The translations under genes and the position numbers were made by a program. A stretch of 64,000 bases of DNA, taken from assembly GCA_021798985.1 (NCBI GenBank), contig JAJZBI010000008.1:1-64000 (forward strand). Reading direction: 5' to 3'. Positions 20,779-29,884 of this stretch are shown here, in pieces (position 1 is the first letter of the stretch; the number at the start of each line of letters is the position of its first letter). Under the pieces are notes generated by a model. The model made no database searches. It was given only the letters and a program-made list of their open reading frames with translations, and was not told the origin of the DNA. Source of the stretch: Actinomycetes bacterium (GTDB lineage: Bacteria; Actinomycetota; Acidimicrobiia; Acidimicrobiales; Bog-793).

Positions 20779-21534
20779 ATGCCATTGCGCCTGTTGGGTC
20801 GCACGGCGATCGTGACTGGAGCGGCGAGCGGCATTGGCGCGGCGTCGGCGCAGCGCCTTGCCGACGAGGGTGCACGGGTCGTACTCGTCGATGTCGACGA
20901 GGCCTTGGGTAGCGCGACCGCCGCCAGCATCAGTGCGCGCGGTGGGGACGCCGAATTCGTGTGCTGTGACGTCGCTCAGGCGACCGACTGGATGCGGCTT
21001 CGCGAGCACGTCCTCGCGGGATCGCCCGCGGTGCACGTGCTGCACTCCAACGCGTATGTCGAGACCGTTGCCCCAGCTGCAGAGCTCGGCGAGGAGGACT
21101 GGGACCGCCAGCTCGCAGTCTGTTTGAAGGCGACCTACCTCGCGATCAAGACATTCGCGGATGCGCTGCGGCGCGAAGGAGCTTCGATCATCATTACCTC
21201 ATCGGTGCACGCGTTGTTCGGGCTCCCCGGGCACCCGGCCTACGCTGCCGCCAAGGGGGGTCTGAGCGCGCTGACCCGCCAGCTGGCGGTCGACTACGGG
21301 CCCACGGTCCGTGTCAACGCCATCGTCCCGGGGCCGATTGCGACGCGGGCATGGGACCAAATCAGCAATGAGGAGCGGGAGCGCAGCGCCGCCGCGACCG
21401 TGCTCGGCCGCCTTGGCCGTCCCGAGGAGGTTGCCGCAGTGGTCGCCTTTCTCGCTTCCCCAGAGAGCTCGTATGTCACCGGAGCGAACCTCGTCGTCGA
21501 CGGCGGATGGAGCGTGTGCAAGGAGTCATCGTGA
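20779..21534 (+). CDS. SDR-family oxidoreductase, candidate galactose dehydrogenase
   Basis: Short-chain dehydrogenase/reductase of 251 residues. The NAD(P)-binding TGAASGIG is at about 12-19 and the Asp after beta-2 (VLVDVDE) indicates NAD preference. HSNAYVE stands in place of the usual NNAG. Catalytic Ser lies in ITSSVHALFG and YAAAKGG supplies Tyr and Lys. TTG 20770 is an alternative start three codons earlier. Context between a sugar importer and galactonate dehydratase suggests oxidation of an aldose (D-galactose or D-fucose) to its lactone. Substrate specificity cannot be read from sequence. Confidence 0.85.
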   Translation: MPLRLLGRTAIVTGAASGIGAASAQRLADEGARVVLVDVDEALGSATAASISARGGDAEFVCCDVAQATDWMRLREHVLAGSPAVHVLHSNAYVETVAPAAELGEEDWDRQLAVCLKATYLAIKTFADALRREGASIIITSSVHALFGLPGHPAYAAAKGGLSALTRQLAVDYGPTVRVNAIVPGPIATRAWDQISNEERERSAAATVLGRLGRPEEVAAVVAFLASPESSYVTGANLVVDGGWSVCKESS

Positions 21535-21580
21535 CGAGTCCAACGCTGTGCGTTGTTGTGGGTCGAGCCGAGGGGGGGCA

Positions 21581-22726
21581 ATGAAGATCACAAGGCTGGA
21601 GACTTTTCTTGTCGCTCCGCGCTGGCTGTTTCTGCGTCTTGAGACCGATGAGGGACTCGTCGGCTGGGGTGAACCGATCGTCGAAGGCAAGGCGGAGACC
21701 GTGCGTAGCGCGGTCAAGGAGATCGCTGAGCTCCTGATCGGCGAGGACCCACTGCGCATCGAGCACCACTGGCAGACCCTCACCAAGGGCGGCTTCTACC
21801 GAGGAGGTCCGGTGCTTTCGAGCGCCGTGGCCGGGATCGACCAGGCGCTGTGGGATATCGCGGGCAAGGCGTTGTCAGTTCCCGTTCATCAGCTCCTGGG
21901 GGGAGCCGTGCGCGAGCGCGTCCGCGTCTACGCCTGGATCGGAGGGGACGTGCCCGAGGCGCTCGCCGAGGGGGCCCTCGCGCAGGTCCAAGGCGGCTTC
22001 ACTGCGGTAAAGATGAACGGGTCGGCGCAGACAGAGCCACTCGAGACACGCCATGCGATCGATGCCATTGTCGAGCGGGTCGCGGCGGTCCGCGAGGTGA
22101 TCGGTCCGTCGCGCGACCTCGTCATCGACTTCCACGGTCGGATGTCGACGGCACTCGCGCGCACCTTGCTACGGGCACTCGAACCACTGGCGCCGCTCTT
22201 TGTGGAAGAACCAATACTCCCCGAGTTCGCACGGGACTTGCGCCCACTGGTGCAGTCGACGACGATCCCGCTTGCCACGGGCGAGCGTCTCTATTCACGC
22301 AACGACTTTCGCGACGTCGTCTCGACGGGCATCGCCGTGGCACAGCCCGATGTTTCCCATGCTGGAGGGATTTCAGAAGTGCGCCGCATCGCGGCGATGG
22401 CCGAGCCGTTTGATGTCTTGGTGGCGCCGCACTGCCCGCTCGGTCCGATTGCACTCGCCGCGAGCCTCCAGCTGGCGTTCTCGATGCCGAACTTCCTCAT
22501 CCAAGAACAGAGCATCGGCCTGCACTACAACGATGGTGCCGAGGCGATCGACTACCTCATTGATCCAACGCCGTTCCGCTTCGTGGACGGCTATGCCGCG
22601 CCGCTCATGGCCCCCGGTCTCGGAATCGACATCGATGAAACGGCGGTGCGCCGTGCCGCAGCGGTTGGTCACGCCTGGCGCAATCCGCGCTGGACGCACC
22701 GTGACGGTTCCTTTGCCGAGTGGTGA
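21581..22726 (+). CDS. dgoD: D-galactonate dehydratase
   Basis: Enolase-superfamily enzyme converting D-galactonate to 2-keto-3-deoxy-D-galactonate. It has 381 residues, the DgoD length. It begins MKITRLETFLVAPRWLFLRL and keeps the DgoD blocks ETDEGLVGWGEPIVEG, FYRGGPVLSSAVAGIDQALW and LIQEQSIGLHYNDGAE. Metal ligands are Asp183, Glu209 and Glu235; catalytic His185 (DFHGR) and His284 (APHCPLGP) are present. The C-terminus WRNPRWTHRDGSFAEW is also family-specific. ATG 21581 has GAGGGGGGG upstream. This is the anchor assignment for the whole cluster. Confidence 0.93.
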   Translation: MKITRLETFLVAPRWLFLRLETDEGLVGWGEPIVEGKAETVRSAVKEIAELLIGEDPLRIEHHWQTLTKGGFYRGGPVLSSAVAGIDQALWDIAGKALSVPVHQLLGGAVRERVRVYAWIGGDVPEALAEGALAQVQGGFTAVKMNGSAQTEPLETRHAIDAIVERVAAVREVIGPSRDLVIDFHGRMSTALARTLLRALEPLAPLFVEEPILPEFARDLRPLVQSTTIPLATGERLYSRNDFRDVVSTGIAVAQPDVSHAGGISEVRRIAAMAEPFDVLVAPHCPLGPIALAASLQLAFSMPNFLIQEQSIGLHYNDGAEAIDYLIDPTPFRFVDGYAAPLMAPGLGIDIDETAVRRAAAVGHAWRNPRWTHRDGSFAEW

Positions 22727-22783
22727 TCAGCCGTCCGCGATGGCCCGCGACTCTCCCGCGCTCGGGCTGGCTGCCGAGGCCCC

Positions 22784-23596
22784 ATGGCACTGAGCGCGCG
22801 GATTGAGCTCCAGCGGGGCGGGCGGATCGCTTCGTTGAGGTCGAGCTCGGGGGACGAGTGGCTCTGGCATCACCTAGCGGCACGTCATCGGGACGGTCTT
22901 GGACCGTCGCCGAGCTTTGTGGACATCGGGGGAGTCGATGAGTGCATCCCGACCATCAGCGGGACCCCGGACCACGGGGCGGTTTGGTCGCGGGCATGGG
23001 AGGGGAGCGCCGAGAACGCCACCGTCACGACTGAGGAGTTCGAGTTACAGCGCCAGATCACCTTCGGCGATGCACTCGTGCTCGACTATCGCCTGCTCGC
23101 CGAGCCTGGCTATGAGTTCGTCTGGGCTTGGCACGCCCTCATCGAGCCCGAACCTGGCCTGGAGTTGTGCGCCCCGGCGGGGCACACGGTTCGTGCCTGG
23201 CCAGCCCACGACGGCGAGGCGGTAACCACGCGCTGGCCAGCCGTGCTCGGCCGACAAGGTTTCGACGTCTTGGCTCGAGAGGACGACGGGACCGCGCTGT
23301 TTTGCCTACTGCCTGGCCTCGGAGAGTTCGCGGTCAGAGGACGACGGGGCGGGTTGAGCTGGTCCCTCGACGGTGAAGGCCAGCCGGTCGCCATGGGCAT
23401 CTGGCGCAACCTCGGTGGGTTCCCTTCTGTGCCCGGGACTGCGCGATACCGCAGCCTCGGCATCGAGCCCATGCTCGGTCATGTCCACAACGTCGCCAAG
23501 GCGCGCCCCGGCGAGCGTGCCCGAGTGCCGGCGAGCGGGGTGCTCGCTTGGCGGCTCATCGTCAGAGAAATCCATGGCTCTTCACCTCATCGTTGA
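22784..23596 (+). CDS. Aldose 1-epimerase (galactose mutarotase-like) protein
   Basis: It has 270 residues with a beta-rich galactose-mutarotase-like fold. Recognisable parts are the N-terminal ELQRGGRIASLRSSSGDEWLW, the motif SFVDIGGVDECIPTI, and the end of the domain GIEPMLGHVHNVAKARPGE, where a conserved Glu acts as base in the family. It would supply the anomer required by the dehydrogenase. It is 57 nt downstream of dgoD and last in the cluster. Similarity to GalM proper is distant, so the exact sugar is unknown. Confidence 0.7.
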   Translation: MALSARIELQRGGRIASLRSSSGDEWLWHHLAARHRDGLGPSPSFVDIGGVDECIPTISGTPDHGAVWSRAWEGSAENATVTTEEFELQRQITFGDALVLDYRLLAEPGYEFVWAWHALIEPEPGLELCAPAGHTVRAWPAHDGEAVTTRWPAVLGRQGFDVLAREDDGTALFCLLPGLGEFAVRGRRGGLSWSLDGEGQPVAMGIWRNLGGFPSVPGTARYRSLGIEPMLGHVHNVAKARPGERARVPASGVLAWRLIVREIHGSSPHR

Positions 23597-23705
23597 ACGA
23601 GCCGTTCGCGCGCGAAGCACCAGGTCAGCCAACTGCTGAAAGAGCAGTGCGGGGATTGGCAGAAGATGCCCGTGGTTCGCGCGTGCGACAGGGCAACCCC
23701 AGGGG

Positions 23706-23735
23706 TGACGGCCCGCGTGCGTCCTGGGGCCGTCA
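23706..23735 (+). terminator. Possible terminator after the galactonate cluster
   Basis: TGACGGCC and GGCCGTCA (8 bp) flank a 14-nt loop about 110 nt after the epimerase stop, at the border where composition returns to the high GC of the core genes. No U-tract follows. Confidence 0.35.
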
Positions 23736-23762
23736 GGCTCCGCCCTGGTCGGAGCGGTCGCC

Positions 23763-23768
23763 TAGCCT
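23763..23768 (+). promoter_or_regulatory. Leaderless -10 box for the NUDIX gene
   Basis: TAGCCT begins exactly 12 nt before GTG 23775 and decides that start. Confidence 0.5.
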
Positions 23769-23774
23769 CGCGGC

Positions 23775-24491
23775 GTGGCTCGCAGGTTCCGCCAGGTCGT
23801 CCCGCGTCCCGAGCGCTCGCGCCCGGGGACGACGCCACCCTGGTCACGGCTCTCCCCGTGCGAGCGCGGGCGTGTCGATCTCGCGAGGGTGCGCCGGGCG
23901 CTCGCGGTGGCAGGGCTCTCGGGCAGCGGACCGCACGGGCAGGGCGCGTCGTCCGGGCCAGCTGCCACCGCCCTCGTCGACGCCGCCGTGCTCGCCGCGC
24001 TCTACGAGCAGGACGGCGAGGCGATGCTGGTCTTGATCCGGCGCGCGGCGGCGCTCGAGCGCGATCCGGGCCACGTCGCGCTGCCCGGTGGGCGCGTCGA
24101 GCCGGGCGAGCCGGCACTTGCGGCGGCGTTGCGCGAGGCGCAGGAGGAGATCGGCCTCGACCCTGCGGCGGTCGAGGTGCTCGGCCACCTGCCGCCGATG
24201 CGCCGCCAGAGCGCCGCCCACCACGTCGCGCCCTTCGTCGCCGCCTTACAGGACCGTCCTCGCCTCGCGCCGAGCCCCGAAGAAGTCGAGGCGGTCTTCG
24301 AGGTGCCGCTGGTCGAACTGCTCGCCGACGGCGTCGCTTGGGAGGAGCACTGGGGTGAGGAGCCCGCCCCCGCGGCCCACCCGGTGTGCTTTTTCGCCGC
24401 ACCTTCCCTCGGCGACGACCTGCTGTGGGGCCTGACGGGCCGGGTCGTGTGGCAGCTGCTTGAGCTCGTGGCCGCGGTGCCGCCGCGATGA
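23775..24491 (+). CDS. NUDIX hydrolase (CoA pyrophosphatase-like)
   Basis: It has 238 residues. The Nudix box is complete in GRVEPGEPALAAALREAQEE followed by IGL, matching G-x5-E-x7-REU-x-EE-x-GU. The preceding LVLIRRAAALERDPGHVALPGG matches the UPF0035 element of CoA-diphosphatases (NudL-like), so cleavage of CoA or a similar nucleoside diphosphate derivative is likely. The first 70 residues are basic and poorly conserved. The start is supported by the TAGCCT box. It overlaps the next gene by ATGA. Confidence 0.85.
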   Translation: MARRFRQVVPRPERSRPGTTPPWSRLSPCERGRVDLARVRRALAVAGLSGSGPHGQGASSGPAATALVDAAVLAALYEQDGEAMLVLIRRAAALERDPGHVALPGGRVEPGEPALAAALREAQEEIGLDPAAVEVLGHLPPMRRQSAAHHVAPFVAALQDRPRLAPSPEEVEAVFEVPLVELLADGVAWEEHWGEEPAPAAHPVCFFAAPSLGDDLLWGLTGRVVWQLLELVAAVPPR

Positions 24492-26206
24492 GCCGCGCCC
24501 GCGGCGCGCCGAGCGCGCGCGTGGCGCCGTCTGTGGGCGCGCCCGCTGGCCGAGCGAGCGCGCCGCCGCGGCGCGGCCCCCGCAAGGCGCGGGTGTTCGC
24601 GCTCGCCATGGCCCTCGTGTTCTGCGCGATGGCGCTGTGGAGCGCGGCGACGCCGCTGTACGCGGCGCCCGACGAGCCGGTCCAGGCGGCCAAGGCCGCG
24701 GCGGTGGTCCGCGGCGAGCTGGCCGGCGCGCGCTATTCACCCCAGGTCAAGGCGCTCGGCCTCGTGCACGTGCCGGCCTTCTTCGCCCTGCCGGCAAACC
24801 GCAACGACCCGACCTGTTACCACCGCCAGCCGACGATCCCGGCGAGCTGCGCGCCTCGGTTGGTGGACGCCGGGAACGCGCTGACGCCCTCGTGGATCTA
24901 CGTGGCGCGCTACCCGCCCCTGTACTACGCGATCGTCGGCCTGCCGAGCCTGTTCGGCAGCGGGCCGCTCACCGTGTACCTGATGCGCCTCGTCGCCGCC
25001 CTCTTGAGCGCCGTCTTCATCGCCCTGGCGGTGATGTCGGCGGTCGTGTGGTCCAAGCGCCGCCTGCTGCTCGCCGGCGTCCTCGTCGCCACGACGCCCA
25101 TGGTCCTGTTCCTCGGTGGCGTCGTGAACCCGAGCGGCCTCGAGGTCGCCGCCGCGATCAGCGTCTGGACGTCGGGCACGCTGCTCGTCACCGAGCACCT
25201 CCACGACCCCCCGCCCGGACTGGTGGCGGTGCTCGGCGGCTCGGCGGCCGTCTTCGAGCTCGTGCGGGCGCTCTCGCCCTTCTGGCTGGCCCTCATCGCG
25301 CTCGCGCTGGTGGGCATCGCCGACCGGCGCGGGCTCGCCGCCTTGTTCCGCCGTCGCCAGGCGCGATGGGCGCTCGCTGGCGTGGCGCTCGTCGGTGTGG
25401 TGGCGGTCGCTTGGATCCTCGGCGAGCACGCCACCGACGTCTACTCGAGAAGCCCGCTCGGGCCGGCGCCCGAGACGACGATCCTCGAGACGTCCTTTGC
25501 CCACAACGACTTCTACCTGCAGGGGATGATCGGTGTCTTCGGCTGGTTCGACACCTTCTCGCCGACGTTCACCTACGTCGCGTGGTACGGGCTCGTCGGC
25601 CTGCTCGGCCTGATGGCGGCGATCGTTGCGCGGGCGCGCCAGGTTCTCGTGCTCGTCGTGCTCACGGCGGCGATCGTCGTCGTGCCGGTCGCGATCTCGA
25701 GCTCGCAGGTGCACCGCTACGGCTACACCTGGTCCGGCCGCGACACCCTGCCGCTCGCGGTCGGCCTGCCGCTCGTCGCCGCGGCGCTGATCGCGTCGAG
25801 CGACCTCGCGCGCCACGGCCGCCGCCTCGTCGCCGGGGCCGGCCTCGTCGCCTTCCTCGCGCAGTTCGCCGCCTTCTTCGAGGCGCTGCGGCGCTACGGC
25901 GTGGGGACTCGGGGCCCCGATTTCGGCTTCGTGCTGCGGGCCAGCTGGTCCCCCCCCACCGGCTTCGTCTTCCTCCTCGTCGCCGAGGCCGTGGTGCTGG
26001 CGCTGTTGTGTGCCGGCGCGGCGGCCGTGGTTCCCCGCCCGGCGTTCGCCCGGGGCGCCCACGCCGCCGGACGCCGTGCCGAGGCAGAGCAGGACGCGCC
26101 CGAGCGAGGCGAAAAGGGCGCGGTAGTGCTCGGGGAGGATGGGCGGGAGACGGAGGTCGAGCCGGGCGCGGCGCCCCTTTCTGCCCCGACCGGGCCCAGC
26201 CAGTAG
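24488..26206 (+). CDS. DUF2142-type polytopic membrane protein
   Basis: It has 572 residues with roughly eleven to twelve membrane segments starting at about 37 (VFALAMALVFCAMALWSAA). The first external loop contains YAAPDEPVQAAKAAAVVRGE, an acidic D-E-P motif resembling the catalytic loop of GT-C glycosyltransferases and characteristic of DUF2142. YPPLYYAIVGLP follows. The last 60 residues are hydrophilic and acidic. A role in lipid-linked cell-surface glycan assembly is inferred from fold class only. It is translationally coupled to the NUDIX gene. Confidence 0.75.
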   Translation: MSRARGAPSARVAPSVGAPAGRASAPPRRGPRKARVFALAMALVFCAMALWSAATPLYAAPDEPVQAAKAAAVVRGELAGARYSPQVKALGLVHVPAFFALPANRNDPTCYHRQPTIPASCAPRLVDAGNALTPSWIYVARYPPLYYAIVGLPSLFGSGPLTVYLMRLVAALLSAVFIALAVMSAVVWSKRRLLLAGVLVATTPMVLFLGGVVNPSGLEVAAAISVWTSGTLLVTEHLHDPPPGLVAVLGGSAAVFELVRALSPFWLALIALALVGIADRRGLAALFRRRQARWALAGVALVGVVAVAWILGEHATDVYSRSPLGPAPETTILETSFAHNDFYLQGMIGVFGWFDTFSPTFTYVAWYGLVGLLGLMAAIVARARQVLVLVVLTAAIVVVPVAISSSQVHRYGYTWSGRDTLPLAVGLPLVAAALIASSDLARHGRRLVAGAGLVAFLAQFAAFFEALRRYGVGTRGPDFGFVLRASWSPPTGFVFLLVAEAVVLALLCAGAAAVVPRPAFARGAHAAGRRAEAEQDAPERGEKGAVVLGEDGRETEVEPGAAPLSAPTGPSQ

Positions 26207-26209
26207 CCT
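26204..26209 (+). promoter_or_regulatory. -10 box upstream of guaB3
   Basis: TAGCCT at the very end of the preceding gene predicts transcription from about 26216, leaving a leader of about 82 nt before guaB3. Confidence 0.35.
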
Positions 26210-26297
26210 GACCGGCCGGACCTGGCGCCGCTGGCGCCGACCCCCCGGGCAAGGGCGCCCGGGCCCAGCGCAGCCGGCACCGGGAGGCAGGCGGGAG

Positions 26298-27431
26298 ATG
26301 GCGGAGCTCGAAATCGGCAGCGGCAAGTCGGCGCGCCAGGCCTTCGGCCTGGACCAGCTCTCGATCGTGCCTGCCCGGCGGACGCGGGACGCGGCCGACG
26401 TGGACATCTCCTGGCAGCTCGATGCCTTCCGCCTCGAGCTGCCGCTCGTCGCCGCCCCGAGCGACGCCGTCGTCAGCCCCGCCCAGGCGATCGAGCTCGA
26501 TCGGAAGGGCGCGCTTGCGGTGCTCGACCTCGAGGGGCTGTGGACGCGCTATGAGGATCCGGCGCCGCTGCTCGCCGAGCTCGGGCGCCTGCCGGCCGGG
26601 GCGGTCGCCGCCCGGCTGGCCGAGCTGTACGCCGAGCCGGTGCACCACGAGCTCGTCACCGCGCGGGTGGCGGAGATCGCGAGCTCGGGTGCGGTCGCCT
26701 GCGGGGCGGTCAGTCCCCAGCACGCCGCGGCGCTCGCCCCGGCGGCGCTTGCGGGAGAGCTCGATGTGCTCGTCGTGCAGGGCACCGTCGTCTCGGCGGA
26801 CCACGTCTCCAAGACCGCCGAGACCCTCGACCTGGCGGCGCTGATCCGTGAGCTCGACGTCCCCGTCCTCGTTGGCGGGTGCGCTTCGTACCAGGCCGCG
26901 CTGCACCTGATGCGGACCGGCGCCGTCGGCGTGATCGTCGGCACCGGGCCGGGTGGCTCGTCGACCGCGGCCGACGTGCTCGGCATCGGCGTGCCGCTCG
27001 GCACGGCGATCGCCGATGCCGCCGGGGCGCGCTCGCGCCACTTGGAGGAGACCGGCGTCTACGTCCATGTCGTGGCCGAGGGCCCGATCGCCACGGGCGC
27101 GGACGTCGCCAAGGCGCTTGCCTGCGGGGCGGACGCCGTGATGCTCGGCACGCCGCTCGCGGGCACGGCGAGCGCGCCGGGGGCCGGCCGCCACTGGACC
27201 GGCGCCGCCGCCCATCCGCGCCTCCCCCGAGCGGTCTGCTCACAGGTCACCACGCAGGCGACGCTCGACGAGGTGCTCTTCGGCCCGGCCCGCGCGGCCG
27301 ACGGGCGTACCAACCTCGTCGGCGCGCTGCGAAAGACGGTCGCGCTGTGCGGCTACGCCAACGTTCGGGAGTTCCACAAAGCCGACGTCGTCGTGGCTCC
27401 CTCGGCGGGCCGCGCTCCGGTCGCCGGCTGA
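26298..27431 (+). CDS. guaB3: GuaB3-family IMP dehydrogenase-related protein
   Basis: TIM-barrel member of the IMPDH/GMPR superfamily without CBS domains, 377 residues. It starts MAELEIGSGKSARQAFGLDQ, followed by SIVPARRTR, as in mycobacterial and streptomycete GuaB3. The phosphate-binding region is GAVGVIVGTGPGGSSTAADV. The loop that holds the catalytic Cys in IMPDH has Gly-Ser-Ser here, with no Cys. ACGADAVMLGTPLAG and the C-terminal NLVGALRKTVALCGYANVRE are conserved. ATG 26298 is preceded by GGCGGGAG. Proximity to guaA supports a purine role; the reaction is uncertain. Confidence 0.9.
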   Translation: MAELEIGSGKSARQAFGLDQLSIVPARRTRDAADVDISWQLDAFRLELPLVAAPSDAVVSPAQAIELDRKGALAVLDLEGLWTRYEDPAPLLAELGRLPAGAVAARLAELYAEPVHHELVTARVAEIASSGAVACGAVSPQHAAALAPAALAGELDVLVVQGTVVSADHVSKTAETLDLAALIRELDVPVLVGGCASYQAALHLMRTGAVGVIVGTGPGGSSTAADVLGIGVPLGTAIADAAGARSRHLEETGVYVHVVAEGPIATGADVAKALACGADAVMLGTPLAGTASAPGAGRHWTGAAAHPRLPRAVCSQVTTQATLDEVLFGPARAADGRTNLVGALRKTVALCGYANVREFHKADVVVAPSAGRAPVAG

Positions 27432-27436
27432 CTGCC

Positions 27437-29884
27437 GTGGCCCAGGGGAGGGCCCGGGCCGACCTAGTGGCGCTCGGGTGGCTCGTCCTCCTCGTCTTGT
27501 TGTACCTCTCGCCGGCGATCAAGGACGGTCCGAGCTTTGGCCCCGCGGACCTCGGCCAGGGCCTCTCGCACCTCACGGCGCTCGCCCATGCGGCGCCGAA
27601 CCACAACATCATCAACGGCGACCAGATCGACCAGGCGATCCCCTGGAACACCCTCGACTGGCGCCTCGTGCACCGCGGCGAGCTGCCGCTGTGGAACGAC
27701 CTGTCGGGGACCGGCTTTCCCCAGCTGGTGAACTTCGAGTCGGCGCCGCTCGCCCTGCCGAGCCTCGTCGGCTACCTCTTCCCGCTCTCGCTCGCCTTCT
27801 TGGTGACGATCGCCATCAAGCTGTTGATCTGTGCGACCGGTGCCTATGTCTGCGCCCGCCTGCTCGGCTGCCGCCCCCTCGCCGCGGCGCTCGCCGGCTC
27901 GACCGCGATGCTCTCGGGGAGCTTTGCCGGCTGGCTCGGCTGGGCCATCTCGGGTCCACTCGCCTGGGCCGGCTGGATCCTCGCGGCGGCGATCTGGTGT
28001 GCGCGCGCCCGCCGATCGCTGGCGCCGGTGGCGCTGCTGGCCGTCTCGGCCGCCTTTTGCATCTACGGCGGCTTCCCCGAGGACTACGCGCTGATGGCCT
28101 TCGGCCTCGGTCTCGTGCTCGCCATTGCGGGCGTCATCGCCGTGGCGCGGCGCCGCCTCGTGCCCGCCGCCGTCGGCCGGATCGCCCTCGGCGCCGCCCT
28201 GGGCGCCGCCCTGGCGGCCCCGTTGTGGCTGTCGGGGCTGTCGGGGATCGGCAGCTCGGCGCGCGCCGGCACCGCGGCAGCGACTGGCTTGCCGCTGTCG
28301 GACCTGTCGCTGCTCGTCGCCCAGGGCTACAACGGCCTGCCGATCCGCAACAGCTACTACTTCGGCAGCGCCGACTACTACGAGTCCGCCGCCTACGTCG
28401 GGGTGATCGCGCTGGTGCTGGCGCTGGTGGCGCTGTGGTGCTGCTGGCGCCGCAGCGCGGTGGTCTCCCTCGGCGTCGGCCTGTTGGGCTGCCTGCTCCT
28501 CGTCTACCGCCTCGGGCCGGCGGCACCGGTGCAGCATCTGGTCAGCCACCTCGGCCTGCTCGGGACCGTCGCCCTCCAGCGCGCCCTGCCGCTCGTCGGC
28601 CTGTTCCTCGCGCTCTTGGCCGGCGTGGGCGCCGAGGCGGTCCTCGCCCGCTGGCGAGAAGCACGCGTGCGCGCCGCGCTGTTGGGGGCGGCGGTCGTGC
28701 TCGCCAGCGTCGTCGGATGGCTGTGGGCGGATGTCGGTGACGCCACGATGCCCCCCGCCGACGCGGCGCAGTACCACGTGCTGCCGTCATCCGCCGCCCT
28801 GCCCGGCGTCCTCGCCGGCCTGCGCCGCGCCGCCCTGATCTGGCCGAGCGTGATCGCCGGCGTGTTGGTGCTCGGCGTCGCGGTCGCCTCCCACCTCACG
28901 GCGTCGCGCCGCCGGGCACACGCCGTCGCGTCGGCGCGCCGTCGCGTCGGCGGCCTCGCCCTCGTCGGTCTCCAGGGGGCGTTCTTGGTCTTCGCGGGGG
29001 TGGGGATCAACTCCTATGCGGCGACGAGCTTTCCGAAGACGGCGGCGACGCGCCAGCTGGCGGCGGCGGCGGGGACGCGCCTCGTGGCGCTCGACGGCGG
29101 GAACGTCGCCGACCTGCGCCAGTGGACGGGCGTCGGCTTCTACCCCGAGATCAACATCGGCTATGGGATCGACGAGCTCGGGATGCACGACCCATTGATC
29201 CCCCAGTCCTACTTCGACGCCTGGCCGGTGCCCGACACAGGCCAGGACGCCGGGGGGACCAACCTGTTCGTCCCCGCGGTTGACTCCGCCACCCTCGCGC
29301 GCCGCTACGGGGCGGCGGAGATCCTCGCCTCGGCGAACGTGCCCGCTCCGGCGGGGACGACGAAGCTGGCAAGCATCCCGGCCAATGACGGCAACCCGCA
29401 CCAGGCGATGGTGCTGTACGCGGTGCCCGGTGGGTCGCGGTTCTCCTTCTCCGGGGCGAGCGCGCTCACGGCGACGGCCGCGTCGGCCTCCCCGGGCGCT
29501 CGAGGTGCCAGCGGGGTCGCGCGGCGCGGCACCGACCGCGTCGTCTCGGCCAGCCACCCCGGCGACGCGCGCTATGTCGTGCACGTCGTCACGCCCCACT
29601 CGGGCGAGCTCGCCGCGGCGATCACCGCGGTGGCCGGGTGGCGGGCGAGCGCGGACGGCCATGGGCTGTCGGTCGCGCACCGAGCCGGCATGCTCGTGGT
29701 CGCGGTGCCGGCGGGGACCAGCACGCTCACGCTCAGCTACCGTCCCCCACGCTTCGCGCTCGCCACCGCCCTCGCGTTGTGTGCACTTGTCGTGTTGATA
29801 GTTTGGGTGGTCTTCGACGCCTGGCGCCGGCGCCGGGCGGGCGGGGGTGGCGCTGGGCCGCTGGTAGCCTCAACGGGTGGCTGA
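27437..29884 (+). CDS. YfhO-like large membrane protein
   Basis: It has 815 residues: about twelve hydrophobic segments to residue 530, then an extracytoplasmic C-terminal domain of about 250 residues and a final membrane anchor ([19 protein letters not shown]). The first loop [20 protein letters not shown] and [11 protein letters not shown] resembles YfhO/GT-C family proteins that handle lipid-linked sugars. The frame is open for 186 codons upstream over guaB3. GTG 27437, 5 nt after the guaB3 stop, is the sensible start. Its last 20 nt carry the guaA promoter. Confidence 0.75.
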   Translation: MAQGRARADLVALGWLVLLVLLYLSPAIKDGPSFGPADLGQGLSHLTALAHAAPNHNIINGDQIDQAIPWNTLDWRLVHRGELPLWNDLSGTGFPQLVNFESAPLALPSLVGYLFPLSLAFLVTIAIKLLICATGAYVCARLLGCRPLAAALAGSTAMLSGSFAGWLGWAISGPLAWAGWILAAAIWCARARRSLAPVALLAVSAAFCIYGGFPEDYALMAFGLGLVLAIAGVIAVARRRLVPAAVGRIALGAALGAALAAPLWLSGLSGIGSSARAGTAAATGLPLSDLSLLVAQGYNGLPIRNSYYFGSADYYESAAYVGVIALVLALVALWCCWRRSAVVSLGVGLLGCLLLVYRLGPAAPVQHLVSHLGLLGTVALQRALPLVGLFLALLAGVGAEAVLARWREARVRAALLGAAVVLASVVGWLWADVGDATMPPADAAQYHVLPSSAALPGVLAGLRRAALIWPSVIAGVLVLGVAVASHLTASRRRAHAVASARRRVGGLALVGLQGAFLVFAGVGINSYAATSFPKTAATRQLAAAAGTRLVALDGGNVADLRQWTGVGFYPEINIGYGIDELGMHDPLIPQSYFDAWPVPDTGQDAGGTNLFVPAVDSATLARRYGAAEILASANVPAPAGTTKLASIPANDGNPHQAMVLYAVPGGSRFSFSGASALTATAASASPGARGASGVARRGTDRVVSASHPGDARYVVHVVTPHSGELAAAITAVAGWRASADGHGLSVAHRAGMLVVAVPAGTSTLTLSYRPPRFALATALALCALVVLIVWVVFDAWRRRRAGGGGAGPLVASTGG
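29865..29870 (+). promoter_or_regulatory. Leaderless -10 box for guaA
   Basis: TAGCCT begins exactly 12 nt before guaA GTG 29877 and lies inside the 3' coding end of the YfhO-like gene. Confidence 0.5.

Noticed and set aside
26879-27436. Upstream extension of the YfhO-like reading frame
   Set aside because: The extra 186 codons overlap guaB3 and read as Arg-rich nonsense; GTG 27437 starts right at the first membrane-like sequence.
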